A stretch of DNA of 64,000 nucleotides from Phycomyces nitens (GCA_022702545.1 JAHRBC010000001.1:9052001-9116000); one strand, 5' to 3'; counted from the stretch's first letter, positions 35,241 through 47,700 are shown. Notes: a model not told the origin generated them from the sequence alone. Made by a program: numbers and translations.

Positions 35241-35456
35241 ATGAGCCAACCAACCCTACGTGACTTTATTCAACAACTAGTCTCTGCCCTCATCCACCCC
35301 TTTGATGCCAAAAAATCGTGCAGTACCCAAGCATTGACGGAGACAGCCAATGCAGCATTGACCCAATTCGAAAAAACCTACGTCTCCTTTCCAGATTTTG
35401 TGGATCCTATCGAAGACCAATACCACTATGCCCCACGTCCACAATGGCAATGTTAA
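35241..35456 (+). CDS. Small protein of unknown function, 71 aa
   Basis: Begins MSQPTLRDFIQQLVSALIHP and ends in PRPQWQC. The first half is a likely amphipathic helix (LRDFIQQLVSALI), followed by a Thr/Ala-rich helix and a Pro/Tyr-rich end with DPIEDQYHY. Support comes from a TATA box, a pyrimidine-rich leader, a short distance to the ATG and a non-repetitive composition. There is no signal peptide or membrane segment. I do not recognise the family. Confidence 0.5.
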   Translation: MSQPTLRDFIQQLVSALIHPFDAKKSCSTQALTETANAALTQFEKTYVSFPDFVDPIEDQYHYAPRPQWQC

Positions 35457-35969
35457 TTAATACCAGAGCAGAATATCGCTCACAAGGGCGACAACAACAA
35501 TCAAGTCAAATCAAAAATGTGTATAATAATCAACCTCCTTGTTAACAAGCAAAGCCCCTCTTTAAAATAATAATAATAATAATAATAATTACCCTTCTTT
35601 TATATTTGTACATAACAAAAAAGGGGGGTTTGTACAGTGTATATTTATTTTCCCTTTCTCTCTCTCTCTCTCACACACTTTCTCTCTTTCTCTCTATCTT
35701 TATTTTTTTATTTTCCCTTACTCTAAATATATATATAAATAAATAAATGATAATGATAATCCTCATAATAAAATAATTTGAAAACATAATGATAATATGT
35801 ATATATATTTTTAACATTTATATATCTAGACTAAATGATATCTATACTATCATTGTTTGTTATCGACCCTATATATATATATATATATATATAATAATAA
35901 TATATATAATAGTAATAATAAAAAAGCATAAAAACCATAACAGGAATTCCCTATCAAATCCATCAAATC

Positions 35970-36130
35970 TTATAAATATTCCATTACTTGTGAGTGGGTG
36001 AGTGGGTGGGTGCTGGGAATGATGCCGACCGTGCCGTCCTCCTTACGTGCCTGCCACCAATTTCCTTTTTCTGAAAGTAATCTTTCGTTCTTTTCAAAAC
36101 TCCGTCCATTCACAGCATTAGAGATTTTAT
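35970..36130 (-). pseudogene. Isolated SH3-domain fragment (last-exon-like)
   Basis: After an acceptor-like CTTGCAG the minus strand reads NGRSFEKNERLLSEKGNWWQ then ARKEDGTVGIIPS and ends at a stop after VMEYL. The WW pair, the ARxxDG turn and GIIPS are the central and C-terminal signature of an SH3 domain, close to the SHO1 type. The usual first strand (ALYxY) and the final SNYL are missing or altered. No matching upstream exon was found within about 400 bp. It may be the detached C-terminus of the SHO1-like gene 1.8 kb upstream on the same strand, or an exon of an unrecognised gene. Confidence 0.55.
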
Positions 36131-37978
36131 CTGCAAGAATAATAATAATAAAAAATAATATTTTTTGTTTCAATTCTTATGTAATGATTACAAAAAGTTT
36201 GGTTGCATAAAACACCGAAACTGTTTAAATTACATTTGATCTGAACCCCATAATATATTATACCATGTCAGATATTTGAAACGGTGAGATGGGCAGTTGG
36301 CTTATGCAATGAAAATAATAACCCCCATCAGCCTCAACAGACATGTCTTTATGGTATGCCCACCACCACCACAAGCCATGGAGCCCACAGTGGTACAATA
36401 CAGGGGGGTAAAAAGGGAGGAAAGCCCAGGATAGAAGCCAGAGGTTTAAAAAAAACAATAGATGATGATGATGTCTAGGCTAATTAGATTACTCATCCTG
36501 ACATGCAACGGGCATTCTATACAGCCAGTTCAAACACTTTTTGTCTTGCCTTGTCTTGCCTTGTCTTTATGAACCAAGATCTTTGTATATATATAGCCTC
36601 CTCCCCTCCCCTCCCTCCTCCGTATTTTGCCCTCTCGACAGGGACAATGAGGTCAGCACTCAAGGGCCATTTAGTGGTGCAGATGTGAGGCTACTGACAT
36701 GAGATTTACTAAAAAGAAAATTTAGTTTTAATGAGCCTGCCTTCCATATTGATATGAAGCGCAGCATGGCTTGGTAAAACAGAGGGCTGCAGTAATGATT
36801 CTCAAAGTAAAGTACACTGTCTTGGCGCTGTTTCTTGAAATCATATGCAATCCAAAACCTTTGCAGCCCCCCCACCCGACAAAGAAAATCTTTTTTCTTT
36901 TCTTTTCTTTTCTTTTTTGATCCTACAATCACAGGCTATGAAAAGCATGTTCAGCTGAGCTTCCAAAGTATAAAAGGTGCCAATTATGACAGTATTCCCA
37001 TTTTATTTGATAATACGTCAAGACAGACAGCCTGGGTAATTTTAAGCTGACTATACTATACATTATGGTTTGGTAACCATGGAAATATTCATCATATCGA
37101 CAAATCAAACATAAATCACCAGTCCAATTATTGTATTCGAAATCGTGAAAGGGTTTACTTGGAACCTAAAAGAGCTTGTATTCTTCTGGCTTGTTTAGCA
37201 GTAAGAAATAAATAAGAGGCTAAAGGCGTAGTTTTTTTTTTGGTACTTTTGATACAGTACTGCAGGCTGGATCCAGCCAGCTTGCTGAGACTAACAGATC
37301 GATCTGAATTTGAGCCATGTCTTCAAAAGTGAGCCATTCCAGCAACTAAAGGACCACAGTGTTCAAAAGAGTCTGGCAGAATATAATTGGGGCTTGGATA
37401 GGAATAGCTCCAAAGCATTAACCATACGAATTCTTGGCTGTATATATTTCCCAGCCCTCTCTGATAATCAAAGAGACATATCTGTAGTAGATCTTTAATG
37501 AGTTGAGTTACTGTGCTGTCAATTTTATTTTTGACCAGACAGATGGCTGGCTTGTCTGTCTGGGCTTTGCTTAGTATGTTATGTTATGTTATGGGCTGTA
37601 GATAGCCCCACTATAGAGAGACAGAGAGAAAGAGGCTGTCAAGAGTGCCGTATTTAAAGAAGATCGTTGATAGGGTGGCAAATGTGTTCATACTTATGAC
37701 TCTATTATTGTCACACTTTAAAGCTTGTCGGGTCGCATGATCAGGCTCACTAGGTTTATTCTTACGCGTATTTTGGGTCTTGCTATTACTAATATTACCC
37801 CTAAAACATTCTCCCATGTTCTTGATTAAAAATCATTGATTTTCTCATCAATTGGTTTGGGTTAGTACCATTGAATGGCTCTTACTAGTCCAATCGACGG
37901 TTAAACCAAATATAAATATAAGATTATTATTTTTTAATGTTGTCACCAAATAAATGTAATCTAAAATCAACATTATGG
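36131..37978. other. Interval between SH3 fragment and SHO1-like gene
   Basis: No supported gene. It contains a CTTGTCTTGC-type short repeat (about 36542-36567), a TTTTCTTTTC tract (about 36893-36918) and a TATGTTA tandem (about 37577-37592), plus short frames. No transposase block or clear terminal repeat was found that would mark an insertion. Confidence 0.45.
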
Positions 37979-38769
37979 TTATTCTATTGAAAGGGTGCAA
38001 ATATCCTGATCTAGATGGGTGGACAGAGATGGACTGGAGTAGGACTTGTGGACAAGCGTGGTGTCACTTTCCGGTATCTTGACTCGATTAGGCATCGAGA
38101 TCCTCTTGTCTTTGGATTCATCCATCATCTGCTTCTCTGACCTAGGTTCATCATATCCACCAGGATCACTCGGATCAATGGATCCCAGCTGGCCAAGATA
38201 GCTACCAGATTCACTGCCAAGCACAAGCACCAGAGCATACTTTGCAGAGTCAGTAAGAGAACCAACAGATTTTGGGTACCATACCTGAGTTACAAGCAAG
38301 ACAATGTAACCAACATAATATGCACCCAAAGATTTACTATCAAAGGAATTCTGTGTATGGAGCACAAAGTCAACCTGGATCGTCAAAAGAGGGATACTTG
38401 CAGCTAAGAATGTCAATATCTTATTTGGATCGATAAGCATTTATTTCAGTGGTTTGCTATCTATCTTATTTTATTGTTGGACCTACTGCCAATCGATAGA
38501 CCTTGATGGCATTAGACCAGAATGCCCAACTGATGCCTGTCAGAATCAGAGATTCATAGACAACTATCCACCAAGCACCATTGATTACGCCTAATGAACA
38601 TGCTCCTCCTAGTGCACTGCACCATCCAGACTGCAACCTCGATTATTAGAAACAGTTTTCATGAGCCCTTTCTTCTTCTTCTTCTTCTTCTTTCTGATCG
38701 GCATACCCATCCCACTGCAATCGTTGCCAACAAGAATCTATTTCTAAATGTATTTGTGCGCCTTGACAT
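37979..38769 (-). CDS. SHO1: SHO1-like four-TM osmosensor, SH3 domain missing
   Basis: Four exons: 38769..38707, 38630..38487, 38419..38285 and 38239..37979, with introns of 76, 67 and 45 nt, giving 200 residues. The N-terminus has RFLLATIAVGW (TM1), GVINGAWWIVVYESLILTG (TM2), YRLAILTFLAASIPLLTIQ (TM3) and LGAYYVGYIVLLVTQYALVL (TM4), followed by GSESGSYLGQLG. This is the arrangement of the SHO1 membrane sensor, where four short TM helices precede a cytosolic linker and a C-terminal SH3 domain that binds the Pbs2 MAPKK of the HOG pathway. Here the frame stops after an 80-residue linker with no SH3. The 45-nt intron keeps the frame open if retained. Confidence 0.7.
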
Positions 38770-39238
38770 CAAGGAGATGATTCAAGAGTTTATAAAGAGT
38801 AGAAGAAGAATGGACAATGCCAAGGCTGGCTCATATTCACTCTTGCCTTTAATTTATTCAATAAAGACTTTTTGTGATAAAATACAATCCAATCACTTTT
38901 ATGCATAATACAATACCATCAATTCCTGGGTTAAAAATAAAAAGGGGGGGTCAACAAGGGATTAGCTATTGACAGACCATTAAAGCCAAAGAGAGAAAGA
39001 GAGAAAGAGAGAGAAAGAAAGAGAGAGAGAGAAGGCCATGAAGCAACCCAAAAAAAATGTTACTTGTCAAGGGGGGTCAGACTAATAAAAAAAAAGTACA
39101 GCATTCCCAAAAAGAAATCAATTTGCGTTTTTTCTCTCTCTCAACACGACTTGTCCTAATCAAACGTCACAACCAGCGAGTGTGTAAATTGGTTGAAGAA
39201 AATAAAGTAGGCCTGGTTTGTATGGGCAGTTTTGTATA
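38770..39238. other. Divergent promoter region of SHO1-like and UFL1 genes
   Basis: Non-coding. It contains a purine-rich (GA)n tract at about 38990-39032 and a pyrimidine stretch (TTTTTTCTCTCTCTC) near 39128 before the UFL1 start. Confidence 0.5.
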
Positions 39239-42200
39239 ATGGCTACCGACACACCCTTTACACCCTTGTTGTTCAAGAAACTAATCGACCAAGGCATCCA
39301 AAAAGGATACCTCAATGACCTCTTGCCAACTCTCGATGGTGAATCTTACCTCACAAAAAAGCACATTGAGCAGACAATCCAGCACCATGTCGAGACAAAC
39401 GGTAGATATTTATACAATATACAGTATTCAATACAAGTCTAGAACCAATTATCCTTGATACTCTTGGACAGGAAGAGCATCTGTTGCCGAGTTGGCAAAC
39501 TTGCTTAATCTCGAACAGAATTGTGTCATTGAAAGCCTGAACGACATTAGTGAATTTACCAAAGTAGATGACCTTGTATGCACCAGGTAAAGAAGCTCCC
39601 CATCTCCCTCCAGAATATATATGCAAAGCTCTCTTTTTTTTTTGGCTCGACTATTCAACATGTACAAATAAATATATATTGTTCCTCTCTCTCTCTTTTT
39701 TCATTTTCATTTAATAAATAATAAAGTGACTATATCGATACATGTATAAACGAAATCAAAGATCTCCTTGATCAAACTGGTTGGATTTCTGTATTGTCTC
39801 GAGCACAATCGACCAGTTTTCCATACACATTCCTACAGACAGTAAGTGTAATAATGGAGCAGATATGATATCTAGATGGGGTTGTATAAAATACATTTAG
39901 GCTATTGTGAGTATATATTTTATTTATTAATTAATTAATTTAATTGTTTTTTTTTTCTAAAAAAAAAGATCTTGGATGAAAAGATCTCGTCTAGTCCAGA
40001 ATATACAAAGTATTCGACACTTCCAGACTTGATACTTTCCAAAGAATACGCCACAAAGACTTTAGATACCATCAAAAGTGCATTGGAAGAAGCATCAGAG
40101 TAAGTTGGGTTTTTTTTTTGTTTAATCTAATTAATTACACAAGTGCAAGTGTGGTTAGATTTATTTAATGAATGTTTTGTTGTTGTTGTTGTTTTGTTGT
40201 TGAAAATAGACCCTTATCGATGTTCAGGCTACAAAAGAGTCTGGTTGTACAGGAACCTTTGTTCTACGGCAAGTCTTTCTATTAACACATGCATTCAATC
40301 AACTACACAAACAAACAATGAAGGTTAATATATAGAAAAAAACCATAAACTCATTTTGTATACCCACAGCCATGGTAGACATCGTGGCCAAAGAGAATCC
40401 AAAAGGCCATTTCAGAGGAAGACGTGAAAGAGCTATCTTTGAGCCCACGGTCTATCGAGACCGTCAAGTACAGCTGATATTGTCTTTGTTAGAAGCAGCC
40501 GATTACATTGGTGGGTCTCTTTTTGCCGTCAGTACATATACTCCAAACAATCATAGGCTCACAATAAGATTCAATAGAATATGAAACTGTCGCACGCCAT
40601 TATCCCTACATCAACCCAAAAGATCTCCTGAAAAAGAACTATCCAAACATATTACTCCTTGATGCCTGTGCTGCCACAGAAGAACTATCCAAGAGACTCG
40701 AAACAAAGATCCAGGAAACCCTTGACACAAGTACTTGGCTAGATGTCTTTGTAAGTATCATCGGCACTCAAACCTGATCGTTAATTGGTGTGCATGTCAT
40801 TAGGCATGGATACCCTTTGCATTCACTCCAGCCGACGCTACTGGGCTTTTGGAGGATGCAATGTCACGAATGGCTCACCTGGCTTCACCTACCACTCGGC
40901 GTAGCATGGGATCTCTTACAGAGCCTGAAAACAGGTTGATAGTACTCGAGTCTCGCTTTGTTACTTGTACACGTTATCTCGAGTCATTGATCCAGTCTTC
41001 CACCGACTTTCTAAACAAACGAGCCCTTTTGGAGATCCAGCAGCAGAAGAAGCAGCACAGCTCCAAGGGAAAAAAGCACCGTGCAGACGACAAGGGAATC
41101 GTACTGACTGAGCAAGAGGTACTCTTATTAATTTGTCTGCAGGTGTGCTTACTCTACTCACAGATATCACAATACTTGACCGAATGTGGGCTGGAAAAAT
41201 CTTTTGCCAAGAGTGTATCCGCAGCCCTTCGGAAGCCAATGACAGAAGCATTTCAACGTGCTATTCAGACAGTCTACTTGCCCAGCACCATATCCCCAGA
41301 GAACAAATGGATCGAGTCTCTTAAAAAACGCCAAGAAACTCTGTTGTGCAGCCTACACCAAACCATCGTTTACACCACACAGGCCATCCAGGTCTTTAAA
41401 GGCAAATATCAGTAGTTTAGGCATGAATTGTGTGTTGATCAAATAATAATAATAATAATAATAATATACATACATATATATATATGAACCGATCCTGTCC
41501 TATAGACGAATCCGGAAAGAAGAGTCTTGAAAAACACGTTGTTCGAGTACAGTGCCTAGAGTGGCTGTACAACCTTTTGGTTCTCAAGACGCTCTCAGAA
41601 GCTTATGATATTGCAGGCATCGAGGAGATCATTGGTGTGTCCGAAAAAGATTTGGAAAATCAGAAAAAAATCAGTGAAGATCAACAAAAGGCAGCAATCC
41701 AGTGCATGTTGAAGGCCAATCCGCCAGATGCCAAACTAAAGGATTTGCAACAGGCAGCATTGGTCGGCAAAGTGAGTTTTCTAAATTATTATTTTGTTTT
41801 TGTAATAATGATACTTAACGACTGTATTTTGATAGAAACCAGATATATTCTTGAGTTATTTTGAAGACAACCCTCCAAGCTTCTTCAAGCCATTGACAGA
41901 GAATGTGAAAAGGTAGGTTTGGTTGACTTTGGAGGGGAGAGAGAGAGAGAGATCAGGGTATTAAATGGAAATTGTTGGTGTATATTAGACTGGCCTGGAA
42001 AGATATGGTCAATTCCTTGGATCGTTTACTAGAGGCCTCGGTCTTGAATGAATCAAATGGTCCTTCCATCTTGCATATAGCCAGCTTGATCTGCTTTGAG
42101 TCGCTTTATGACATACCATTCTCTGTGTCTGGAAAGTATGTACCATTGATCATTAGGCACTGTGCACCTCTATTGGAAGCCAAGAACCAAGCAAGAGAAG

Positions 42201-42331
42201 CTGAAATATTGAAAGATACATATGCAATGATCATGGCACATGTCAAATCAAAGCAGCCAGTTGATCTTGACCTTCTTTCAAAGGTTAAAGCCCAAGGCCA
42301 GCAATGGGCAGCCAGATTAAAAGATATTTAA
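39239..42331 (+). CDS. UFL1: E3 UFM1-protein ligase 1 (UFL1) homologue
   Basis: Exons: 39239..39401, 39472..39586, 39727..39841, optional microexon 39901..39906, 39969..40099, 40210..40268, 40370..40510, 40578..40750, 40804..41401, 41506..41771, 41836..41912 and 41989..42331; about 728 residues (human 794). Family-wide correspondences: TLDGESYLTKKHIEQTI near the N-terminus; RRERAIFEPTVYRDRQ; SGTW-like STWLDVFAWIPFAFTPADA; then the helical C-terminal region. The N-terminal part corresponds to the winged-helix region that pairs with DDRGK1. UFL1 has no RING; it scaffolds UFC1~UFM1 transfer at the ER, mainly to ribosomal protein uL24 (RPL26) during ribosome quality control. Two introns (40269..40369 and 41402..41505) need GC donors. 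It lies tail-to-tail with NTE1, 85 bp apart. Confidence 0.9.
39901..39906 (+). other. Candidate 6-nt microexon in UFL1
   Basis: GCTATT is flanked by a consensus acceptor (ATTTAG) and a strong donor (GTGAGT), inside the interval between exons ending at 39841 and starting at 39969. Both outer junctions are phase 0, so including it adds two residues (Ala-Ile) without a frame change. The alternative is one intron of 127 nt with the acceptor AAAG at 39968. Confidence 0.35.
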
Positions 42332-42416
42332 TAATAATAAAGCTTTTTATTTTGTACTTGTTCAATGAATACACAAACATATTTACAAACGCACTCGAGT
42401 GTCCATAATGTATGTT

Positions 42417-44679
42417 CTAAATACTATTACGTCTTCCGCGTTTTCCCTTGACTTCTTTACCTCGTAAGATAGATTCGCCATCGGTATGGGTCAGGCGGCC
42501 GGTTGCATAGCCAGCCTTACGCCAACGCCCAACCACTTCACGTCCAACATCGTAACCAGTTTGCATGACATCCGTGAACTTGTTAAACTCAAGCGTACCC
42601 CATCTCTGGACAGGGAGCTTGACATACAGGGTGCCATCAATCATCTTTGCTTCTTCCAACTTTGAAACACTGCTGACATAGGCCAAGCGACTCTGGATAT
42701 CGGCAATACTCGGGATATTGTAGGTTCTAAAGGGATTAAAGCTATGTACCAAAGCCCACCAGCCACTAATGGAATCTCCATAGTGAACAGGACTAGTGTC
42801 ATCCTCTGAAGCCACATCGACTGCAATAATGATATCGGCTCCCATGTTTTTGGCCACAGATACAGGCAGATTGTCCATATAACCACCGTCAACCAGCATG
42901 TTTCCATTATCGCAGATTGGAGGCATATATCCCGACAAGGACATTGAAGCACGAATGTACCGCCAAGCATAACCAGTCGTGTGCACCTCCATGCGAGAAA
43001 AGGTAATGTTGGTTGTTACGGCAAAGTACGGTAACCAAAAGTCTTCAATCTGGCTGTCGCCCAAACACTTCCAAATAGCACGGTTGAATTCATGGCCTAT
43101 ATAAAATATACAGCAAAAAAAAACCATTTTGGTTAATATACACCCCAGACATATACGTATACGTATATACTATAATGGCCTTTTGATTATCTGACCTGTA
43201 AACCAAGCCGTTACTGGATAAGTGAGATCCATAATCTGGCGCCAGATACTCGAAACACGACCAGCAAACATCTTGGTACGTGCAATGGTCGACACAAGAT
43301 CCATGTTTTTGGCGTACAGCCCGCCCACAAAACTACCGATACTCGTACCACCCACGATATCTATTGGAATACCCGCTTCTTCCAAGGCATGAATCAAGCC
43401 TATGTGACTAATACCTCTTGCTCCTCCACCACCCAATACCAACGCCACAGACTTTCCACAGATTCGCCGAGCCAATCTATAGTAATCAATTAATATTTTT
43501 TTTTATAAATTAATTAAACAGGTATCTTGTCTCACCTCGCAAAGTCGTTACGAACGGATGAGCTAAGGCTATTCAGACCCTCTCCTCCCTTTTTCTTGAC
43601 AACCAACAGGCGTCCAAATGTAGGTACAGCCAGATAATACTTTTCCAGCTGACCCTTGACGTTGTTCAGCATGCTAATCGATCCAGCCGTCATCTTGCGA
43701 CCTTGCTCAGCCAGCCAAGGAGGTCTGAATCGATCATCAGGATAAGTACCGTGATGTTGTCGCATTGGCATAAATATGTGATGATGAGCCTGGATCCAAA
43801 GACGGTTCTACAAAACAGGTATAATTAATAGCTGGACTTGTGAAAGAAAAAAAGAAAGTTGGATTTACCTTGAGCCAGTTTTGGGTTGTACCAGAAGGAC
43901 AGGATCTTTCACGGTGTAACAAAACAAGTTCCTTGCGAGCAGTGGTTTTCATGTTGATCAAGAACCGTTCATACTCACCAACCGAGGGATCTCCGTCTCC
44001 AAGACCGACCAAAAGTATGCAATCAGCTTGCCGAATACAGGTTCGAGTCCATTGGGAAGTTACGCCACTGTCAGCCAAGTACAGCACGATCCGGACCCTT
44101 TCTTCTTGCTCAGCCAGCCAGGAAGCCATCTTGAGTTTGCCCATGCGTGAGAATGCGTGGCGACCCATCACTGTTGTCAAGGTGGCTGCGTTTAGTAGTA
44201 CGCATGTAGCACCAACAGACTCCATCAATGCGTTCTTGAGGCTCTCAGCAAACTCTGTCACAGGAACAGAGCCATTGACTGGCAAGATTCCAATCGTCTT
44301 GAGGTTCACATTGTTTCGGCCGTATAGTTCAGGAGCATGGTTACCACCACTCGAAAAGCTAGATGAAAGTGACGAGACTGCGGCGGCAGACAAGCCATTG
44401 ACACCACTGCTGTTATTGGCTCCGTTACCACTGCTTGAAAGGTTAAAGCGACGTTGGGCCTGTATACGCCCGGGGGTGTTGCGTTGCATGGCGAGCTGAA
44501 GAGAACGGAGGGCAACCATCCGAGATATCTGAAGAGTGATTTCAGGGTGGCGTAGAGCCAGGGCATTGAAAAGGGTCTTTGGCATTCTTGTTAGTTCAGA
44601 ATCACGAATTGCATGAAGTGTGGATGGTGTGGGAGTATCAGCTGCAAGTGGTCCCATTAGTCAGTCAGTCTCTTGTTAT

Positions 44680-44713
<34 letters not shown>

Positions 44714-47700
44714 TAAATTCGACTTACTCATCACTTCGAGTTCTCCAACCGTGTCTCCGTGGCCAAATTCCCCAAGAATCTCAAGGTCTCCTTCATTCTG
44801 TTCCCTGATAGTTCTCAGGCGACCATGAAGAACCATATAAATTGATTCACTAGGTTGACCTTCTTGATAAATAACTTGACCAGCATGGACTTGCATCCAC
44901 TCCAGAGACAAGTCAATGTGCAAAACTAGAAATCTCAAATGTCAATATTCAATATTCAAACCTTGATAAAATAAAGTAAACTTTACCTAGTGGACTCAAG
45001 AGTCCTACCAATTGCTTTGCAAGCTTGAGCATCACCGAAGGCTGCTTATCAACAATACGATCCAATCTTTTTTTGGACAAGAATCCAACATAGGTATCTG
45101 TGTTGGCTCGAACTTCCATAAAGCTAGGATACCCTGTCAAGGCATCCAGATAGCCTACCATGCCACCTGCCTTGATGACAAATAATGAGCACTTTACGTT
45201 TTGAGCATTATTTTCATTCTCTTCGCCAACAGGAGGTCGGCCGGCAGGATGATCTGAAGCAGTGATCTTGTCCTTGTTTAGTCCTATTGTACCCGACGAA
45301 AATGGGCCAGTGGCCGATTTTCCTTGGACTTCCGGGCCATTTGATCCTCCAGGAGAAGCACCAGAAGACGAAGCCGCGGATGACAAGGAGGTTGAAGAAG
45401 AGGAAGTCTTTAGTTCAGATTTTGAATTCTTATTGAGTTTCACAGAAGGTTGGGCTCGAACATTGGGCTTTCTAGGAGATTGGATATTGGTCCTGCTGTC
45501 ATGGTTGCCAGAATCTCTTTTGGAGCCATTGTTTCCAAGATTATTGGTCCTGTTGCTCGACAGAATGGATCCTCCCTGAGCATGGGTCATTGAAGCCCCC
45601 AGTAATCCGTCAATCACAAAGTAGATACCATGCAAGTGCTCGCCTTCTTTGACCAGCACGGCATCTTTGGGAAAGTAAAGGATCTGAATATCTTCGGGTG
45701 ATAATTCTTCGGCACGTTTGCTGTTTTCAGCAGAATTCCAAATGTCGCTTCCAGAGTGAACAGACGAGACGGTAGAAAGAGCATCTATATCATCGTCGTA
45801 TGGAATCATGTGAGGATCTAGTGAAGGAGAAGCACTTGAATCAACTGTGCCTGCATGAGAAAAGAGGTCCATTGGGTAATAAGGATTTGAATTTGTGTTT
45901 CCACTTCCGGTACTTCCAAGACGTTGGCGTCCCATGTCTGGTGTAATCATATTTCGCCGAGATGCCAGGGGAGACAGGGTGTTGCGTGGGACATCCTCAG
46001 CAGAATTGCCGGTAGCCTTTATTCCAAGTGAATCGGCCAGACAGTGCATAATTGACAGTCGTAGATGAGCATCGTCCTCGACAGTGTACTCTTCCTCTGC
46101 CCCAGTGTTGCGCTGCCGCTTGATGTCTGGAGATGGCGAATGGTTTGAGCCTGGACGAGGACTTGAAGATAATGGCGAATTATGGCGAGGATTAGGTACG
46201 CGTGGGGTCAGAGGGCGGTCAATGATGTCAATGGCTTCAATGTGTCGAGTACTGTCTGTCCGACTCAGTTCAGCTGGTCCGTTTGGCATTTGGGGACGAG
46301 CAGTGGTCGTATCATTTGTCTCTTCATCCTCTTCGCCTTCATCTTCATGGCCAAACTTTTGTCTCAGTCTGTCCATACATCCGTCTGTAAAGAAATCTTC
46401 GGGAAGAGCGGGTATGCTTACAGACTCGTTAATTTGTTTCTCCAATTGCATGAGTTCCTTTGTCAACCCAAGATAACGATGACTGGTCATCAAGGTCACT
46501 CTTTGGAACCTGGTCACAATTACTTGGACAATATGGGCAGCAGCCTTGGGGAATTTTTGGGTGAGTTTGTGAAAGGCTTCTTCGGGGATGACGGCCAATG
46601 TCGTGTCAACTGTAGCACGAGCAATGATATTAGGATGGACAGAACGGTAAGCACGTGGGGAAGGAGCACCAAAGTAATCCTTGGTAGTGTGGACAGAACG
46701 ACCCGATTGGGACCCTCCTGGGGCCAAAAAAAGATCCTGAGAATTCAAACCACCAGAAAGCGGGCTACCCAGTCCACCTGTTCGACTTCTTCTTCTTCTT
46801 GATGTGCTTGTGCTACTGCTGGCTGACGGACGACGAAGGACAAATGTGTCTGAATCAATTGATAAATGGCCTGTATCTACCTGGGTCTCGATATTAGGAA
46901 ACACTTGTCTCCAACCATCCCGTGCACTGTCACGTCCCATTTCGGCTGCAATTGCCGCCGCTGCCTCTTGCTGCTGCTGCTGCTGCTGTTGCATCCGCTG
47001 TTTCTGTTTGTCCTTGTGCTCAGATATGCTAAAGCTCTCACGGAAGATTGATAGGATTGTGAACAGACTCGAGAGCGTTCCACCGGCCCCGACTTCGTTG
47101 ATGAGGGTGTAGCTATCGAATCGATCGTTTGTCGAATCTGGGTTCAGTCCAGCCCAGCCTTCGTCGTCGCTTTCTTCTTCTTCGTTTTCTGGCTTGAGGA
47201 ACATCTGGACATGGCCGTCTACAACGATATAGAATGATCTTTCCTGGTCTGGATTTCTAAATAATGTGTCTCCTGCCAACATCTTCTTGGTTTGTAAATG
47301 TCGCGCGAGTTCGTGGAACACTGGTTTCTCGAGATAGCCAAACAGCTTGATCGAGGACAGAAACGCAGACAAGAACTCGTCTGGATAGTTTTTGAAGTTG
47401 GTTTTTGAATCATGGGTGTCCTCGGGGGTGTCTGGATGGAGATCGAATGAAGAAGTTACTTTGGGGGGCTCGATTGGCTTTAGTCTCGAGTAGGTTGTCA
47501 GGAAACGGTAGCGAACAACCCAGTAGGCAGCAAGGGTCATGAAGAACAGGATCACTAGGAGAGAAGTAAAGTTGAGATGGAGCGTGAATGACCATGTGAG
47601 GATCCTGTAGAAGAAGAGTGGAATGGACATTGTGGCAAAGCTGAACACTTTGACGATCAGCGAAGGTAGGAATCCCGCCAGTCGGGCGAGCCACCCAGGA

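Noticed and set aside
35318..35545. A +2 frame overlapping the 71-aa gene that would extend it towards a Gln-rich tail
   Set aside because: Joining it needs a frameshift or an unsupported intron; the shorter frame has the better start context.
41122..41145. A 24-nt GT...CAG segment inside the large UFL1 exon, which looks like a minimal intron
   Set aside because: It is shorter than any plausible spliceosomal intron and the frame stays open through it, so it was left as coding.
43840..44499. A 219-codon open frame on the plus strand across NTE1 exon 3
   Set aside because: It is antisense to a conserved exon and contains no recognisable domain.
46182..46802. A 206-codon open frame on the strand opposite NTE1
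   Set aside because: It lies wholly within a low-complexity coding exon of NTE1, with no family signal.
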